Virus record (IMG/VR): IMGVR_UViG_3300020027_000004
Location: 1 to 64,000 of that record
Strand: one strand, 5' to 3'
Source: a virus
Length of the DNA: 64,000 bases
Part shown: positions 62,253 to 64,000 of the stretch, piece after piece
How positions within the stretch are numbered: position 1 is the stretch's first letter
Layout: every line of letters begins with the position of its first letter
Notes under the pieces: model-generated
The model's database searches: none
Told to the model about the DNA's origin: nothing
Seen by the model: the letters and a program-made list of their open reading frames with translations, nothing else
Made by a program: the position numbers and the translations under genes

Positions 62253-64000
62253 ATGGCGGTCGATGAAGACTCAACCTCGGGCAAGCTGACGCCAGCGGAT
62301 GGCTCGCAGTGGGCGGAGTTGTTGGCGCGGCTCGGTTCGCCGCTGCATCACTGGGGATGCCAAGACGTGGGGAGCCCGCTCGTCGACTCGATCGGCGGCG
62401 GTGACCTCACGTGGGTCGGTGGCGCCGGTGACGCATACCAGAAGATCATTCCGGGATGGACGCGCAAGGCGTGTGGATATCTCGCTCCGGGTCCAGCGCC
62501 ATTCGGCGACTGGCGCAATACCGGTCTGGGCGATCCGTCAATCGACGATGACGGCACCGGCACGGGATCCGTGCTGATCTTTCTCGTCGGACGCCAGCGG
62601 GTGAGTTCGCCTCCGGCGGGCGGGGTTTACGGGCCGTTCGTGCCTCGTGACAACTACTCCTACATGCTGAGCTACGCCGGCTGTGAACTGTCTGCTGGCA
62701 CGACAACCATCACCGGGACGAACAGCCAGACGCGATACCGAGCGCGCGTGACCGGCGCTGGATCGACGGCAGACGGGATTATCCTTGAATCCCCCGACGG
62801 CTCACACGCTGATAACAACGTGCATGCGTTCCTGATGCAGGTGCGCGAGTTGGACGCAAGCTCGATCGAGATCTCGCTGGACACGGATCTTGTCTCGCTT
62901 GTGGCGCAAGCCGGCTCACCGGGTGCGGGCGCGCTCACGCTCTCGGGCGCTAGCACGCTCATCCTGCCCGCCTACCGTGAGGACGGCGGACCGGTCAACT
63001 TCGATTTCCTCGATGTCTGGATCTGGCGCGGCGAAACGCCGCTGACGCCCGAGGAACGAATCCAGCTCCTCACGGATCTCAAGTGGCGTGAGGCGTACAT
63101 CCCGCCCGGTCTCCGACCGCTCTACTGGGGCCCGATGTTCCCCGACGCGCGTGGACCGATGTTCACTGCGCCAGCGTCGCCAGCAACGCTTGCGCTATCT
63201 GGGCTCGGGCTCTCCAGCGATGCCCTGGTCAACGCGACGATCCGAGCTCGTGCCGCGGGCCCGGCCGGCAACAATATTCGGATCACGTTCGATCCGGTCT
63301 ACGCATTCGGCGATGAGGTCGAGGAGAACATCGGTGGCGACATCGACGTGATCGCTCACTTCGATGGCGACACGGCTACGGCCGGATCGGTGGCGTCGAT
63401 GATCAACGGTCAATCGACACTCGTGGAGATCGTTGGTACGTGGAGCCCCGACGAGGCGATGAGCACCGATGACTCGTTCTCGGAGGTTCATCTCGAGGGA
63501 GGCCAAGATGCGCGCACGCGCGGGCCCCTCGCGTTCTGGGGACCGCACTTCCCGGATCGTCCTGGCGGCCCTGGCGAGGTCGAGGAGTTCATCCCGGGCA
63601 CCGGGCCGGCTGGCGTGGCTACGTTCGCGCTTCAGCTCGAGGACGCGACGCTCCAGCTCACGTGGATCACCAACGTGTTCAAGTCGTACTCCGGTTTGGA
63701 GCGGCGTGCATCGAACCTCGACGATCCGAAGCAGGTCTATTCGGGAAGCACTTATCTGCTCGGGGATGACGCGCTCGAGATTCGCAACCAACTAGCCCGC
63801 TACGCTGCGCTCGGGTCTCCGTTCCTGCTCGGGCTTCCGTTCGAGGAAATCATCATCGAGGGGCCTGGCGAGGATGACGCGCCACGCTCGTTCCGCGTGA
63901 GCGCCGATGCGCTGGAGCTCCTCGACTGGGCCAACCCTGGTCAGCGCGTTGTGGTCATGAGCGCGGATGGCTCGGAGTTCGTCGAGGCCGTGCTCCAGGC
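62253..64000 (+). CDS. LamG-like/tail-tip protein, cut by the right edge (at least 582 aa)
   Basis: No stop before the window end. N-terminal half is the same module as 60253 (GSQWAELLARLGSPLHHWGC, PLVDSIGGGDLTWVGG, YQKIIPGWTRKACGYLAPGP, DVWIWRGETPLTPEERI). Then a GNNIRITFDPVYAFGDEVEE domain, a second WGPHFPDRPGGPGEV part, and a tail-tip-like region (WITNVFKSYSGLERRASNLD, NQLARYAALGSPFLLGLPF). The last part suggests a distal tail or baseplate hub protein, so this may be a modular tail-tip plus adhesin. Confidence 0.75.
   Translation, partial: MAVDEDSTSGKLTPADGSQWAELLARLGSPLHHWGCQDVGSPLVDSIGGGDLTWVGGAGDAYQKIIPGWTRKACGYLAPGPAPFGDWRNTGLGDPSIDDDGTGTGSVLIFLVGRQRVSSPPAGGVYGPFVPRDNYSYMLSYAGCELSAGTTTITGTNSQTRYRARVTGAGSTADGIILESPDGSHADNNVHAFLMQVRELDASSIEISLDTDLVSLVAQAGSPGAGALTLSGASTLILPAYREDGGPVNFDFLDVWIWRGETPLTPEERIQLLTDLKWREAYIPPGLRPLYWGPMFPDARGPMFTAPASPATLALSGLGLSSDALVNATIRARAAGPAGNNIRITFDPVYAFGDEVEENIGGDIDVIAHFDGDTATAGSVASMINGQSTLVEIVGTWSPDEAMSTDDSFSEVHLEGGQDARTRGPLAFWGPHFPDRPGGPGEVEEFIPGTGPAGVATFALQLEDATLQLTWITNVFKSYSGLERRASNLDDPKQVYSGSTYLLGDDALEIRNQLARYAALGSPFLLGLPFEEIIIEGPGEDDAPRSFRVSADALELLDWANPGQRVVVMSADGSEFVEAVLQ

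Noticed and set aside
1-64000. High frequency of GAGCTC and GATC words
   Set aside because: Explained by common Glu-Leu and Asp/Ile codon pairs in a GC-rich genome; not counted, so no claim of selection is made.
1-64000. CRISPR array, rRNA, or further tRNA genes
   Set aside because: No spaced direct-repeat array and no rRNA-like sequence were seen. Only one cloverleaf was found by eye; a covariance search might reveal more.

Overview
The window is a continuous piece of a tailed double-stranded DNA phage (or prophage) genome of siphovirus type with high GC. It is cut at both ends: a minus-strand gene runs off the left edge and a plus-strand tail gene runs off the right edge. Genes are packed with 1-4 base stop/start overlaps (ATGA, GTGA, TGATG) in long operons, and no gene-free stretch exceeds about 200 bases. 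The host cannot be named from the sequence. GC-rich codon use, AGGAG-type Shine-Dalgarno sites inside operons and a recurrent TAnnnT hexamer 5-9 bases before operon-leading start codons point to a high-GC bacterium that tolerates leaderless transcripts.

Layout. Positions 1-15894 (minus strand) form one early operon. It is led by a ribbon-helix-helix protein, then a YqaJ-type exonuclease, a candidate single-strand annealing protein, an SMC/Rad50-like ATPase, a transglutaminase-like protein, an HNH nuclease, a HerA/FtsK-like ATPase, a ParB-DNA methyltransferase fusion, a RadC-like protein and many small zinc-ribbon proteins. A divergent control region lies at 15895-15983. Positions 15984-26234 (plus strand) hold a winged-helix protein, many small genes, a lambda O-like replication initiator that contains a candidate origin (six ACGAGT half-sites about 11 bp apart next to an AT-rich patch) and a helicase-loader-like gene. 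No polymerase, primase or replicative helicase is seen, so host replication proteins are probably recruited. Positions 26178-27884 hold a small serine recombinase divergent from a MerR/Xis-like HTH gene. Positions 28682-35971 are accessory genes, including a dCMP-deaminase-like protein, a PD-(D/E)XK protein, a transglycosylase-like lysis candidate, an HNH protein and a stand-alone response-regulator receiver domain.

Positions 36085-64000 are packaging and virion genes: TerS, TerL interrupted by a class 3 intein, portal, Mu gpF-like head protein, a protease-scaffold gene with a probable nested scaffold start, a decoration-like protein, major capsid protein, an initiator-like tRNA(CAU), a beta-helix tailspike, an inverted Ig-like virion gene, head-tail connectors, tail terminator, a large tail-tube protein, a PadR regulator on the opposite strand, tail-assembly chaperones joined by a probable -1 frameshift, tape measure, and related LamG-like surface proteins.

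Most notable: the phased origin candidate, the intein with Arg at position 1 in the TerL P-loop, the TAnnnT leaderless-promoter pattern together with an initiator-like phage tRNA, and the unrecognised recombinase partner of the YqaJ nuclease.
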